DNA from: Prosapia bicincta
Lineage: Eukaryota; Arthropoda; Insecta; Hemiptera; Cercopidae
Direction of reading: 5' to 3'
NCBI GenBank assembly: GCA_036971475.1
Contig: JBAIZL010000003.1
Coordinates: forward strand, 84,104,542-84,168,541
Length of the DNA: 64,000 bases
Under the pieces are notes generated by a model. That model saw only the letters and a program-made list of their open reading frames with translations, made no database searches and was not told where the DNA came from. This document shows, one piece after another, positions 1 to 11,182 of the stretch (position 1 is the stretch's first letter; each line of letters starts with the position of its first letter). The translations under genes were made by a program, and so were the position numbers.

Positions 1-1010
1 GCTAATTTATGGGATTTGCAATGGTTAGAATCTACCGGGATATATCTATCATTATTTGTATGTTTCCTATATATATCAAATTCAATTTTATTATTATTTC
101 TAAAACATAACACATCAAGAAACGGTAAACATTTATTATGCTCTATTTCATAAGTAAATTTAATGTTTTTATATTCATTGTTAATTAATGATAAAAAATG
201 TTCTACGTTAAACTCTTTAGTATTAAAAATTGTGAAAACATCACTACATATCTAATCCATACTCTAAGAAAATACGGGAGTTTGTTTCTTAATTCCTTTT
301 CAAAATTTTTCATAAAAAGTTCGGCTATAAAAGGTGATAAACTATTCCCCATAGCTGTACCATCTTTTTGTTGGTAAAATACATTGTTAAATGAAAAATA
401 ATTCTGAGTCATGCACATTTAGTTGGTTTTACATATTCGTTAACTTCATTAATCTCTATGTTATTTTCAATTAAAAATTCTTTTAACAAATTTAATGTTT
501 CAGCAACTGGTATGCTTGGGAATAGTGAACAAACGTCAAACGATACAAATATTTCGTCTTCTGTCAGTTCAATATTTTTCAATTTATCTATAAACTCTCC
601 TGTATTTTTTATTGAGCTGGATTCTATATTAAATTTAAAATTTCCAAAAACTTTATTTAACTATTTTGACAAATGATAAGTTGGTGAGTCAATCCCCGAA
701 ACTATTGGTCTCATCAAATTACCTTCTTTGTGTGTCTTTGGGAGGCAATATAACCTAGGTATAACTGTATTTGAAACATTAAATTTATAAATTTCATTTT
801 TTGGAATAACTAAATTACAACTTCTAATAATATTTACCTTTTCTTTTACAAATTTGTTTATTGGATTCTTTTTTAATTTAATGAACATTTCTTCTTTTAA
901 CAAATTATTAACTTGATTAACATAATCTTCTTTATTTAAAATTACAATAGTATTTCCCTTATCCGCTTTTAAAAAATAACAATTACGATTTCTTAAACTT
1001 TTGATCACTT
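1..1010 (-). pseudogene. Penelope-like element reverse transcriptase, partial (PLE-4)
   Basis: Read on the reverse strand from about 1010 down to the left edge. The first part (1008-661) contains a KADKGNTIVIL segment and then LPKTHKEGNLMRPIVSG, the usual fingers region of PLE reverse transcriptases. Next, at about 660-430, comes VSFDVCSLFPSIP, the first catalytic Asp motif. At 418-203 the segment QQKDGTAMGNSLSPF and FIAELFM follows. In place of the expected Tyr-x-Asp-Asp box the reading is IRYVVMF, so it is damaged. The C-terminal part (LPFLD-like and YRK motifs) continues to base 1 and leaves the window. Stops or frame changes near 660, 420 and 250 show that it is inactive. The PLE assignment rests on motif order. 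The family may be the same as the 11.4-kb fragment, but no overlapping domain is present to test this. Confidence 0.75.
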
Positions 1011-1029
1011 CTAGGTCACTTCTAAAGAA

Positions 1030-1460
1030 GAATGGAACCAGAAATAGTCAAGAATGAAGGTCGAAAATCTAAAATCCACACCTCACCAAAATCCAAGCCA
1101 AAACAAATGAGTCCAATCAACAGCAAAGCACAACACACAACGCTCAAATCACCAAACAACCACGTACAAAATTTACATGTAAATGACCTCACGGATGCCT
1201 ATAAAGCAATTAGTCAAACCAAAATTTAAAAAACTACCATAAAGTCAATATAACACATAACATTAATCAAACTGCTGTAAATGAATTTTTCAGAAACGGC
1301 ATATCACAGGAGCTCAACATGACAGCTCCGTCAACCAATCCAAGGTTGAGCAAACAGTACGAATTAGGTTTTGAAAATGGAGTTACCCCGAAATGCGTCA
1401 ACAGAGAAGAATATTGAAACGTTAGGAATGGCAGAAAAATATACTCAAACATATAGAGAT
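1030..1460 (+). pseudogene. unidentified coding-like remnant
   Basis: A 65-codon open stretch (1032-1229) rich in Lys, Ser, Pro and Gln is followed, after a frame change, by about 55 codons (1250-1420) with ordinary protein composition, including NEFFRNGISQELNM and PRLSKQYELGFENG. The base composition is richer in GC than the flanks. It lies just upstream of the reverse-strand PLE and just left of duplicated block A. It resembles neither a PLE domain nor a finger. It could be a retroelement ORF1 piece or an old host exon. No function can be given. Confidence 0.25.
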
Positions 1461-1544
1461 TTTCCTAACAGAAATGAAGATAAGTATATTAATAATTTCA
1501 TATTATGAACACTTACTGGGTTTTGTCAAATGAGTCCTCCTGGG

Positions 1545-1795
1545 TATTAGAATTCATTATGATTCTGACGCTGAATAATTTACATAGTGACACATTTAAC
1601 ATTTATTTAGTTTAACATTAATAGGGCCTTTCCTTTGAATGGCTACCCCTATGCAATTTAAATGCACCTAATCGTGGAGCTGAATAATTACATTTGTAAG
1701 ATATTTCTCCAGAATGGGTTCTCATATGAATTTTAAATGTTCTTGATGCTGTAGCTGAATAATAATAAAACAGTACATCACATACATTTATTAGG
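1545..1795 (-). pseudogene. fossil C2H2 zinc-finger array II (copy A)
   Basis: The reverse strand still shows the finger rhythm (TCCAGAATG / CATTTGTAAG spacing, HSGE-like linkers, degenerate Cys and His positions) but with stops and frame changes. The same fossil occurs at 22290-22700, 30740-31160 and 38250-38670. It is an older array than the main gene and is probably a separate finger gene that was lost before the block was duplicated. Confidence 0.55.
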
Positions 1796-1799
1796 TTTT

Positions 1800-2160
1800 A
1801 ATCTGTCCATTCCATCTTACCAACAGTTTTTTGGTGGGATGATTTGGTGCGTTACCAACAATTAAAGGAGCTTTACTGTCTTATTTTCCAGGAGATTTTG
1901 GTGACTTTTTACATCAGGGATGACAATTTTGTCACACCACTCTGTAAACAATGCTGCAGTCATCCAATCCTTTGGTTGAATTTTACAAAAGAGAGGGAAG
2001 CTGTTTCATCTTTTTAAATGCTCTTGGCATATTTGACTTTCCTATCATTAGAATGGGTATTTTATACCTAATCGTAAATTTCCCACAGTTAAACACTATA
2101 ATAGCTTCTTCAGAAGTAGTTTTACTTTACTTATTTAAAATTAAAAATTTTCTGTAGTTC
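1800..2160 (-). pseudogene. fossil Tigger/jerky-type DDE transposase fragment (copy A)
   Basis: The same fossil is clearer in copies B, C and D, where the reverse strand reads IPILMIGKSNRPGAIKNVK and then LIVDNMPYCPTEELLERG, the second catalytic Asp region of pogo/Tigger transposases. Copy A keeps the nucleotide similarity but is more decayed. A 68-codon open frame on the opposite strand (1951-2157) is only its shadow. Confidence 0.5.
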
Positions 2161-2534
2161 AAAATAATTAAATCTAAATTTTAACTCTTTAAACCATACA
2201 ATGTTAAAGAAAGTCTGTCAAGAATGATTTGCATCAACGACCAAAGTATCAACAAGGATTTCAAACATCATTTGATACAATCTATACCTTTGTTTAGTAC
2301 TCTGATTGTGTTTTTATACTTTTCTGCCTGTAATTTTAATTTATTACCACACATCTATTTATAGATTTCTGGTCTTCACAAATTTGAATATTTTCTTCAA
2401 TCTGGTCTGAGAGTCTCATTAGTTTTGGTATCATTTGGATGGTGCTCTTTGATGTCAAAAAATGCCCACAGAAGTAATACAAATACCAGTTATGTTATCA
2501 ATTCAGTCCTCTGATTCTATATATCTAATGTCAC

Positions 2535-3335
2535 CTTACTGGCTTCAGCTTGATAATCTTCATAGTTTCTTCCTTACTCCTCCTATGCCCTCTAGTTAAT
2601 ATTCTCATTATCTTCCTGTTTTAGTAGTATTTCCATTGGCTAAATAGTGTACACGTTCTGGATCCTTCTAGCAATCTGTATTCTATATTTAAATTGCCTT
2701 GTCAATCTTTGGATTATGTTCTTCCATTCTGCTGGTAGTAAATTCATACTTTTTTAATAATATACTTTCTCTATAATACAATCAGTTTTAATCAATCCTC
2801 TTTCTACTCAATACTTTTCTATAACCATAGAGACATGAAATCAAGTCATAAGTGAGTCAATGATGAGAAGGTTTGTAAATATTTTGCATACAAAACTAAA
2901 CTGTTAATACATAGTATCTCTGATTCAATAATATTTTTAGTGTAGACATTCTGATGACTATAAACATGACTTTCCCTATGTACTGATGCCAGTTCTGATA
3001 AACAATATATGGGCAACTAGCACTAGATGCTGATGTCTTGGATAGATGCAACATTCACGACATCATCAATGGCAGTCATTACTGTCTAACTTTATTTGAC
3101 ATTATTTGGATTACTGCCAATAATATTAATTAAATTTATAACTACTGATATTCAGCTACTGGGTGTAGAACACATTTTATCCATGCACACACAATGTCTT
3201 AAAGTGCTGCAATAATAGTCTTGCATTTTAATTCATGCTATCTGTTTACATTGCAGCACAAACATAGACACTGTTATAGTGACACAAATATCATTTGCTA
3301 AGTAAGTAATCAATTAATTTTATTCTCTCTATGGT
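2535..3335. other. A-specific 800-bp segment
   Basis: Similarity to copies B and C breaks at about 2535 and resumes at about 3335 (the TAATAATTTTAAACAATTT segment). The intervening 800 bp are AT-rich, without an open frame or an element I recognise. Either A gained an insertion or the ancestor of B, C and D lost this stretch. Confidence 0.5.
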
Positions 3336-3420
3336 AATAATTTTAAACAATTTATAAAAATATCAAAAATTTAAATAATTAAGCAACCAACAATTTGTTT
3401 ATAAAATTAGTTCATTTCTT

Positions 3421-4860
3421 TCTCTTTCTTGAAGAATTAAGATTTAAGAATGAGAGGTAGGTCTTTTTCAGAACTGCTCAACATAGCAATTATATAATCT
3501 TCAAGTTGATGTTGACAAGACGAGATTCTTCCAACAACTGGAAAGTCGTATTTGTGGTTTTTTTACCCTTATTGTTTTAATATTTATTTGACCCAAACAT
3601 CAAGCGGCTAGTTTGTCATACCTCCAAGAATGACTACTAAATCATGTCATCAATTTGATTTTTTTTTTAATAAGTCAAAAGACCACAGTGGGTATTAATC
3701 ACTAAAATAGGTCTACTGTGTCTCTTCAGAAGTCCAACTGATCTACGCTCCCTTATCCAACCAAATGGATCTTGCCCTAAGTTCATTCATCATCGTGATA
3801 AATTTGTGTTCAGACAATAATATTATCACAGGAGTTTTCTAGTTTTCCTGTTCAGAATCAAAACTTATTGCCAACCACAGTAGCACTTAATACAACAGTT
3901 ACCAGTTGTTTTTACCATAATTTGTTTTTGCTCCTTCTTACTTGTGCTGTAATTTTGTATCATGATGAAAACAAACATCAATAGCATGATACATTTAAAA
4001 AAAATCCATATATAAATTACAGATATTTTAAAAATCAGAATTAAGAGTTATCTGAAACCTGTGTTCCGATACCTGCTTAAGAGTGCAGCACCTCACGGAT
4101 GGTAAGTTATCAGTTGTTCTACACAAAAGTAAAGAATAAATAAGTCATATCAGATCTTTATGAGCTACTGGACAAGTAACATACAAGGCTATGTTAGCCC
4201 AGTACGATTTGTAATCAGTTCGCGGCACACAGTAGATATTCTTTCTCTTTCTTGAAGAACAAGTGTTAAGAATGAAAGATAGGTCTTTGTCAGAACTGTT
4301 CAACATAGCAATTAATTATATAATCTGATATGGACAAGACAAGATTCTTCCAACAACTGGAGACTTAAACTTGTGGTTCATTTATCCTTATTGTTTTAAT
4401 ATTTATGTTTAACCCATGCATCAAGGGGCTGTGGCTTGTCATTCCAAGGTATATTCTTGTACAGTTTTCCTGTTCAGAATCAAAACTTATTGCCAACCAC
4501 AATAGCACGTAACAATTACTCTTAACTATTTGTAACCTGTTGTTTTACCATAATTTGTTTCCCCCCCCCCTCTTACGTATGCTGTAATTTTGTATCATGA
4601 TGAAGAAAAAGAAACATAAACAACATGATACATTAAAAAAAAACAATAAAGTACATGTATAAAAAAATCACAATTAAGAGTTATCTGAAATAATACAGAA
4701 CTAGTTCCGATACCTGTGTAAGAATGCAGCACCTCATGGGAAGGTAAGTTATCAGTTGTTCTACACGAAAGTAAAGAATAAATAAGTCATATCAGAACTT
4801 TGAGCTCCAGGGCAAATAACATATAAGGCTATGTTAGTCCAGTACGATTTGTAATCAGGT
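3421..4860. repeat. internal tandem duplication of the spacer in copy A (offset about 823 bp)
   Basis: The sequence beginning TCTCTTTCTTGAAGAA at 3421 recurs at 4244, and both copies proceed through the same landmarks (ACAAGA-GATTCTTCCAAC, CCTTATTGTTTTAATATT, TTTCCTGTTCAGAATC, a stretch around GATACCTG, then TAAGTTATCAGTTGTTC). The first copy has about 200 bp that the second lacks, and block E at 57.5 kb also has them. So the first copy is the fuller version. Confidence 0.75.
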
Positions 4861-5094
4861 TCGTGGCTTACAGTATATATAAAAATATATAAATCCTAGT
4901 AATAACATCCAATTAAAGGGTGACATGATTAATGGAAAACCAGTAAAACTGAGTCCAAGATATGAATCGATATATTCAGGATAAATAGATCTGGGGCAAT
5001 AAACACTATTAGTATTTACACAACTATACACTGGGGATATACAATCCTGTGCATTCTGCAATGTGATAGCATTTGAGCCACAATTTTTTCTCAT

Positions 5095-5391
5095 ATGGTT
5101 ATTAGGATTGCTTAGTTGTGCTGTTGTATAATAAAAGTTTGTAGGATTATTCTCTAGAATGGTTTCTTATATGTATTTTAAATGAACCTGATAATGTAGC
5201 TAAAAAATCACATAGTGAACATTTGTAAGGTTTATCTACAGAATGTTTTCACATGGCTTCTAAGACTGCTTAGTTGTGTTGCTATAAAATATACGTTTGT
5301 AGGGTTTTTCTCCAGAGTGTTTCATTATATGTATTTTAATGTTATTTGAACATGCAGTTGAATAATAACATTGTGAACATTTCTAAGGTTT
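5095..5391 (-). pseudogene. fossil fingers downstream of the zinc-finger stop (copy A)
   Basis: Three to four degenerate finger units follow the stop codon of the main array on the reverse strand. Finger spacing and linker-like TCTCCAGA / TTTGTAGG segments remain, but frames are broken. Equivalent fossils follow the open genes in B (24640-24957) and C (32820-33134), so the stop and the decay beyond it predate the duplications. Confidence 0.6.
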
Positions 5392-7020
5392 TTACCCAGA
5401 GTGTTTTCTCTTATGTCTTTTCAAATTACCTGATTGGGCTGCAGAAAAATCATACTGTGAACATTTGTAAGGTTTTTCTCCGGAATGTATTCTCATGTGT
5501 ACTTTCAAAACACCTGATTGGGCTCCTGAAAAATCACACTGTGAACATTTGTAAGGTTTTTCTCCGGTATGTTTTCTCACGTATACTTTCAATTGACTTG
5601 AATGGGCTGCTGAAAAAACACACTGTAAACATTTGTAAGGTTTTTCTCCAGAATGTATTCTCATGTGTACTTTCAAGCTACTTGTATGAGCTGCTGAAAA
5701 ATTACACTGTGAACATTTGTAAGGGATTTCTCCAGAATGTTTTCTCATGTGTGCTTTCAAATGACTTGAGTTTGCTGCAGAAAAATCACACTGTGAACAT
5801 TTGTAAGGTTTTTATCCGGTACGTTTTCTCATATGTACTTTCAAGCTACTTGTACAAGCTGCTGAAAAATTACATTGTGAACATTTGTAAGGTTTTTCTC
5901 CAGAATGTTTTCTCATGTGTACTTTCAAAACACATGATTGGGCTGCAGAAAAATCACACTGTGAACATTTGTAAGGTTTTTCTCCGGTATGTTTTCTCAC
6001 GTATACTTTCAAATGACTTGAATGGGCTGCTGAAAAAACACACTGTAAACATTTGTAAGGTTTTTCTCCAGAATGTATTCTCATGTGTACTTTCAAGCTA
6101 CTTGTTTGAGCTGCTGAAAAATTACATTGTGAACATTTGTAAGGGATTTCTCCAGAATGTTTTCTCATGTGTGCTTTCAAATGACTTGATTTTGCTGCAG
6201 AAAAATCACACTGTGAACATTTGTAAGGTTTTTATCCGGTACGTTTTCTCATATGTACTTTCAAGCTACTTGTACAAGCTGCTGAAAAATTACATTGTGA
6301 ACATTTGTAAGGTTTTTCTCCAGAATGTTTTCTCATGTGTACTTTCAAAACACATGATTGGGCTGCAGAAAAATCACACTGTGAACATTTGTAAGGTTTT
6401 TCTCCGGTATGTTTTCTCACGTATACTTTCAAATGACTTGAATGGGCTGCTGAAAAAACACACTGTAAACATTTGTAAGGTTTTTCTCCAGAATGTATTC
6501 TCATGTGTACTTTCAAGCTACTTGTATGAGCTGCTGAAAAATTACACTGTGAACATTTGTAAGGGATTTCTCCAGAATGTTTTCTCATGTGTGCTTTCAA
6601 ATGACTTGAGTTTGCTGCAGAAAAATCACACTGTGAACATTTGTAAGGTTTTTATCCGGTACGTTTTCTCATATGTACTTTCAAGCTACTTGTACAAGCT
6701 GCTGAAAAATTACATTGTGAACATTTGTAAGGTTTTTCTCCAGAATGTTTTCTCATGTGTACTTTCAAAACACATGATTGGGCTGCAGAAAAATCACACT
6801 GTGAACATTTGTAAGGTTTTTCTCCGGTATGTTTTCTCACGTATACTTTCAAATGACTTGAATGGGCTGCTGAAAAAACACACTGTAAACATTTGTAAGG
6901 TTTTTCTCCAGAATGTATTCTCATGTGTACTTTCAAGCTACTTGTTTGAGCTGCTGAAAAATTACACTGTGAACATTTGTAAGGGATTTCTCCAGAATGT
7001 TTTCTCATGTGTGCTTTCAA
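5392..7020 (-). repeat. 420-bp higher-order repeat of five fingers
   Basis: Open sense frames of exactly 122 codons recur with ends at 5392, 5812, 6232 and 6652, spaced 420 bp apart (5 x 84). Each repeat contains four good fingers and one with the TG-stop linker. Copies differ by a few bases only (for example GAGTTTGC versus GATTTTGC at the join, and Thr or Ala-His variants in one finger). The leftmost copy is more different. This shows duplication of five-finger blocks by unequal exchange. Confidence 0.85.
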
Positions 7021-7059
7021 ATGACTTGATTTTGCTGCAGAAAAATCACACTGTGAACA

Positions 7060-9415
7060 TTTGTAAGGTTTTTATCCGGTACGTTTTCTCATGTGTACTT
7101 TCATGTTACTTGCATGAACTGCAGAAAAATCACACTGTGAACATTTGTAAGGTTTTTATCCGGTACGTTTTCTCATGTGTACTTTCATGTTACTTGCATG
7201 AGCTGCAGAAAAATCACACTGTGAACAATTGTAAGGTTTTTATCCGGTACGTTTTCTCATGTGTACTTTCATGTTACTTGCATGAGCTGCAGAAAAATCA
7301 CACTGTGAACATTTGTAAGGTTTTTATCCGGTACGTTTTCTCATGTGTACTTTCATGTTACTTGCATGAGCTGCAGAAAAATCACACTGTGAACATTTGT
7401 AAGGTTTTTATCCGGTACGTTTTCTCATGTGTACTTTCATGTTACTTGCATGAGCTGCAGAAAAATCACACTGTGAACATTTGTAAGGTTTTTATCCGGT
7501 ACGTTTTCTCATGTGTACTTTCATGTTACTTGCATGAGCTGCAGAAAAATCACACTGTGAACATTTGTAAGGTTTTTATCCGGTACGTTTTCTCATGTGG
7601 ACTTTCATGTTACTTGCATGAGCTGCAGAAAAATCGCACTGTGAACATTTGTAAGGTTTTTATCCGGTACGTTTTCTCATGTGTACTTTCATGTTACTTG
7701 CATGAGCTGCAGAAAAATCACACTGTGAACATTTGTAAGGTTTTTATCCGGTACGTTTTCTCATGTGTACTTTCATGTTACTTGCATGAGCTGCAGAAAA
7801 ATCACACTGTGAACATTTGTAAGGTTTTTATCCGGTACGTTTTCTCATGTGTACTTTCATGTTACTTGCATGAGCTGCTGAAAAATCACACTGTGAACAT
7901 TTGTAAGGTTTTTATCCGGTACGTTTTCTCATGTGTACTTTCATGTTACTTGCATGAGCTGCAGAAAAATCACACTGTGAACATTTGTAAGGTTTTTATC
8001 CGGTACGTTTTCTCATGTGTACTTTCATGTTACTTGCATGAGCTGCAGAAAAATCACACTGTGAACATTTGTAAGGTTTTTATCCGGTACGTTTTCTCAT
8101 GTGTACTTTCATGTTACTTGCATGAGCTGCTGAAAAATCACACTGTGAACATTTGTAAGGTTTTTATCCGGTACGTTTTCTCATGTGTACTTTCATGTTA
8201 CTTGCATGAGCTGCAGAAAAATCACACTGTGAACATTTGTAAGGTTTTTATCCGGTACGTTTTCTCATGTGTACTTTCATGTTACTTGCATGAGCTGCAG
8301 AAAAATCACACTGTGAACATTTGTAAGGTTTTTATCCGGTACGTTTTCTCATGTGTACTTTCATGTTACTTGCATGAGCTGCTGAAAAATCACACTGTGA
8401 ACATTTGTAAGGTTTTTATCCGGTACGTTTTCTCATGTGTACTTTCATGTTACTTGCATGAGCTGCAGAAAAATCACACTGTGAACATTTGTAAGGTTTT
8501 TATCCGGTACGTTTTCTCATGTGTACTTTCATGTTACTTGCATGAGCTGCTGAAAAATCACACTGTGAACATTTGTAAGGTTTTTATCCGGTACGTTTTC
8601 TCATGTGTACTTTCATGTTACTTGCATGAGCTGCAGAAAAATCACACTGTGAACATTTGTAAGGTTTTTATCCGGTACGTTTTCTCATGTGTACTTTCAT
8701 GTTACTTGCATGAGCTGCAGAAAAATCACACTGTGAACATTTGTAAGGTTTTTATCCGGTACGTTTTCTCATGTGTACTTTCATGTTACTTGCATGAGCT
8801 GCAGAAAAATCACACTGCGAACATTTGTAAGGTTTTTCTCCGGAATGTATTCTCATGTGTACTTTCAAAGCATCTGATCTGGCTGAAGAAAAACCACACT
8901 GTGAACATTTGTAAGGTTTTTATCCGGTACGTATTCTCATGTGTACTTTCATGTTACTTGCATGAGCTGCTGAAAAATTACACTGTGAACATTTGTAAGG
9001 TTTTTATCCGGTACGTTTTCTCATGTGTACTTTCATGTTACTTGAATGAACTGCTGAAAAATTACACTGTGATTATTTGTAAGGTTTTTATCCGGTACGT
9101 TTTCTCATGTGTACTTTCATGTTACTTGCATGAGCTGCAGAAAAATTACACTGTGAACATTTGTAAGGTTTTTATCCGGTACGTTTTCTCATGTGTACTT
9201 TCATGTTACTTGCATGAGCTGCAGAAAAATTACACTGTGAACATTTGTAAGGTTTTTATCCGGTACGTTTTCTCATGTGTACTTTCATGTTACTTGCATG
9301 AACTGCTGAAAAATTACACTGTGAATATTTGTAAGGTTTTTATCCGGTACGTTTTCTCATGTGTACTTTCATGTTACTTGCATGAGCTGCAGAAAAATCA
9401 CACTGTGAACATTTG
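7060..9415 (-). repeat. 84-bp minisatellite made of one broken finger unit (27 copies)
   Basis: The unit reads, on the reverse strand, C-SQ-C-DFSAAHASNMKV-H-MRK-R-TG-stop-KPYK. Counting units by eye gives 27 copies plus one ordinary unit between the 21st and 22nd. Most are identical or differ at one base. A synonymous CAG/CTG marker alternates with a period of three units in the middle. Units 22-27 carry a shared TTA variant and are more diverged. Compared with the intact finger at about 25455 in copy B, the unit has two defining changes: linker GAA to TAA and ligand CAT to CGT. Confidence 0.9.
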
Positions 9416-10689
9416 TAAGGTTTTTCTCCGGAATGTATTCTCATGTGTACTTTCAAAGCATCTGATCTGGCTGAAGAAAAACCACACTGTGAACATTTGT
9501 AAGGTTTTTCTCCGGAATGTATTCTCATGTGTACTTTCAAAGTACCTTATCTGGCTGCAGAAAAATCACACTGTGAACATTTGTAAGGTTTCTCTCTGGA
9601 ATGTATTCTCATGTGTACTTTCAAGCTACTTGTACGAGTTGCAGAAAAATCACATTCTGGGCATTTGTAAGGGTTTTCTTCAGAATGTCTTCTCATGTAT
9701 TTTCAAATGACTTGATTGAGTTGCTGAAAAATCACACTGTAAACATTTGTAAGGTTTTTCTCCAGAATGGTTTTTCATAAGGGCTCTAAAGTGACTGGAA
9801 TGTGCAGATGAATAATCACAATGTGGTCTTTTGTAAGGCTTTAAGATAGAAATGGGTTTCAAGAAGTGTTTAATTTCTTTTGTCTGTCTTGCAGAAAAAT
9901 CCCATGTTACATGCTTGTAAGATATTTTACGAATATGGCTTCTGAAGTGGATTATAAGCTTATTTAATTCTGAGCTTGTGTAACTACAATATTTACATGT
10001 CAATGACTTTTTGATGTAGTTCTTTGTTCTCACTGAGAGAATGGAGCCAACTGAAGTCATATTGTTACATTTAATATTTTCATCCTGTTTGGTAGAGTTC
10101 CAATACATCACAGATGTATCAATCTTGGAACAAACTCCCCTGTGCTCTTCAGTTTGTCCCTTAGTTGTTGTTTTTCCACATGTTTCATAACAGACAATAT
10201 CTGAATTGTAAGAGTTATTTCCATTTAGATTTACTTTTAACATTAATTTTTTTTTTTAGGATTACATACATAGACAAATACATATCGTTAAAGTAATATA
10301 CTAACACTGTATTTCTTTACCAACTAGTAACCTGTACTTGGAAGTATTACACACAGGAGACAATCATTAGCTTAATATAACAATAATATTTCCATGTTAC
10401 TCCATAACCATTAAATATATTGAATTGATCAAATACTATGGTTGAATTAGCTTGTATAACTTAATATAATAAATAATACACATCAGACATATTTTACAGA
10501 TTTTTGAGTGAAAGCTATAGAAGGCTGCAAATATTGATAATCTGAATATACCATTGGTCTAAGTAAAGACATTAATAAATTATAGTCTAATCTTATCTAT
10601 AAGGACTAATGTGTTGTTTCCTTACTAGTTGTAGAATAAACTCAGTGTGAATCAAAACATTTTGAACTGCGTTCTTATGTACTGCAATA

Positions 10690-10782
10690 TATGAAGTTAA
10701 TACACAGTGGTGGATAAAAGTATTTACAATAGTAATATATTATCTTCATAAAGTCCGTGCAGCGGCAAAATAATGGACAACG

Positions 10783-10784
<2 letters not shown>
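10690..10784 (+). mobile_element. PLE-1 3' terminal fragment
   Basis: The segment GTGGTGGATAAAAGTATTT, then CAATAGTAATATATTA, then GTGCAGCGGCAAAATAATGG matches the 3' tail shared by PLE-1 copies at 16.6, 20.9, 28.9, 37.0 and 46.1 kb. As in those copies it runs straight into (TA)n. No coding part remains. Confidence 0.6.

Positions 10785-10841
<57 letters not shown>
10785..10841. repeat. (TA)n microsatellite
   Basis: A pure TA tract that abuts a PLE-1 tail on its left side. Confidence 0.95.
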
Positions 10842-10844
<3 letters not shown>

Positions 10845-10849
10845 AATTT

Positions 10850-11110
10850 TAAATATTTATAAAATTGCCTATAATAGCACTTCCTTTGTTTATTGAGGAT
10901 GGCCGTTTCGGGAGATGTGTCCCATTGTCAACTCAGACCTTAACTGATCTCAAGGTTTACGTAGGTTAGGGAGTTAGGGTGGCGGTGGGATATTATGGTG
11001 GTGTGGGTGTATTTTGTGTGTATTATGAGTTATGATGTCAAAAAGTGCGTGTGAGTTGTAATGTAATTGTGTATTGATTATGTGTGTAGAGATATTTTAA
11101 AATGTTTAGT
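10850..11110 (-). mobile_element. F2 unit: short retroelement/pLTR-like element with hammerhead-like motif
   Basis: Reverse complement of the discrete insertion at 23554-23845 in copy B, including the CA-rich stretch (ACACAAAATACACCCACACC-like), the hammerhead-like motif and the end (TTATAGG..). No coding sequence. It is probably a solo PLE terminal repeat or a small non-autonomous unit. Confidence 0.55.
10894..10935 (-). ncRNA. hammerhead-like ribozyme motif, family F2 (copy with helix III mismatch)
   Basis: Reverse-strand order: TGAG (helix I), core TTGACAAT, GGGA-CACATC-TCCC (helix II), GAAA, ACGGCCAT (helix III), C, CTCA (helix I). Compared with the copy at 23740, G is replaced by A in helix III, giving a C-A mismatch. 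It probably does not cleave, if the family is a ribozyme at all. Confidence 0.35.
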
Positions 11111-11142
11111 GATAACTAGTAGCTCACGTGAAGATGGAACCA

Positions 11143-11146
<4 letters not shown>

Positions 11147-11180
<34 letters not shown>
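11147..11180. repeat. (TA)n microsatellite
   Basis: A pure TA tract directly joined to the 3' end of the PLE-3 fragment (CGCAATATGTATTC on its right). Confidence 0.95.

Positions 11181-11182
<2 letters not shown>

Larger units (their letters stand above)
5392..10243 (-). pseudogene. C2H2 zinc-finger gene, copy A, pseudogene with expanded array
   Basis: The start matches B and C: ATG at 10243, MLKVNLNGN, a CxxC...HxxxC segment, then one separate finger (CKYCSYTSSELNKLIIHFRSH-like). After the first tandem finger a 2-base deletion near 9697 shifts the frame, ending the initial frame after 187 codons. The finger units then continue to 5392 in phase with each other: about 52 units of 28 codons, compared with 18 in B and 21 in C. 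Many units have TGEKP changed to TG-stop-KP, and in those the fourth zinc ligand is Arg instead of His (HMRKR). The terminal stop at 5392 equals the natural stop of B and C. No long sense translation is possible. Phase is kept only because the 84-bp period is a multiple of three. Confidence 0.85.
1500..10625 (-). repeat. segmental duplication block, copy A
   Basis: Copy A of the block also found at 21.0-27.3 kb (B), 29.5-35.8 kb (C) and 37.1-41.1 kb (D), all in the same orientation. Contents from left to right are a fossil finger array, fossil Tigger transposase, spacer, fossil 3' fingers and a reverse-strand zinc-finger gene with its 5' flank. A is visibly more diverged from B, C and D than those are from each other. 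It has about 800 bp (2535-3335) not seen in the others and an internal duplication of the spacer. Its right limit is where similarity to B and C stops, at the base where B and C carry a PLE insertion. Confidence 0.8.

Noticed and set aside
4855..5094. 79-residue reverse frame with a hydrophobic segment
   Set aside because: It is open only in copy A, owing to a 16-base deletion relative to B, C and D, and lies in the decayed 3' region of the finger gene.
7060..9415. TAA recoded as an amino acid in the amplified finger units
   Set aside because: The other genes in the window use TAA as an ordinary stop, and the same units have also lost a zinc ligand, so they are simply defective.
7060..9415. 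CRISPR array
   Set aside because: The 84-bp repeats are contiguous finger codons with no spacers, in an animal genome.
5346..9710. 1454-residue plus-strand protein as a real gene
   Set aside because: It is the exact antisense of a zinc-finger array with an 84-bp period, its first codon is TTG rather than ATG, and shorter antisense frames of the same kind occur opposite the open genes B and C.
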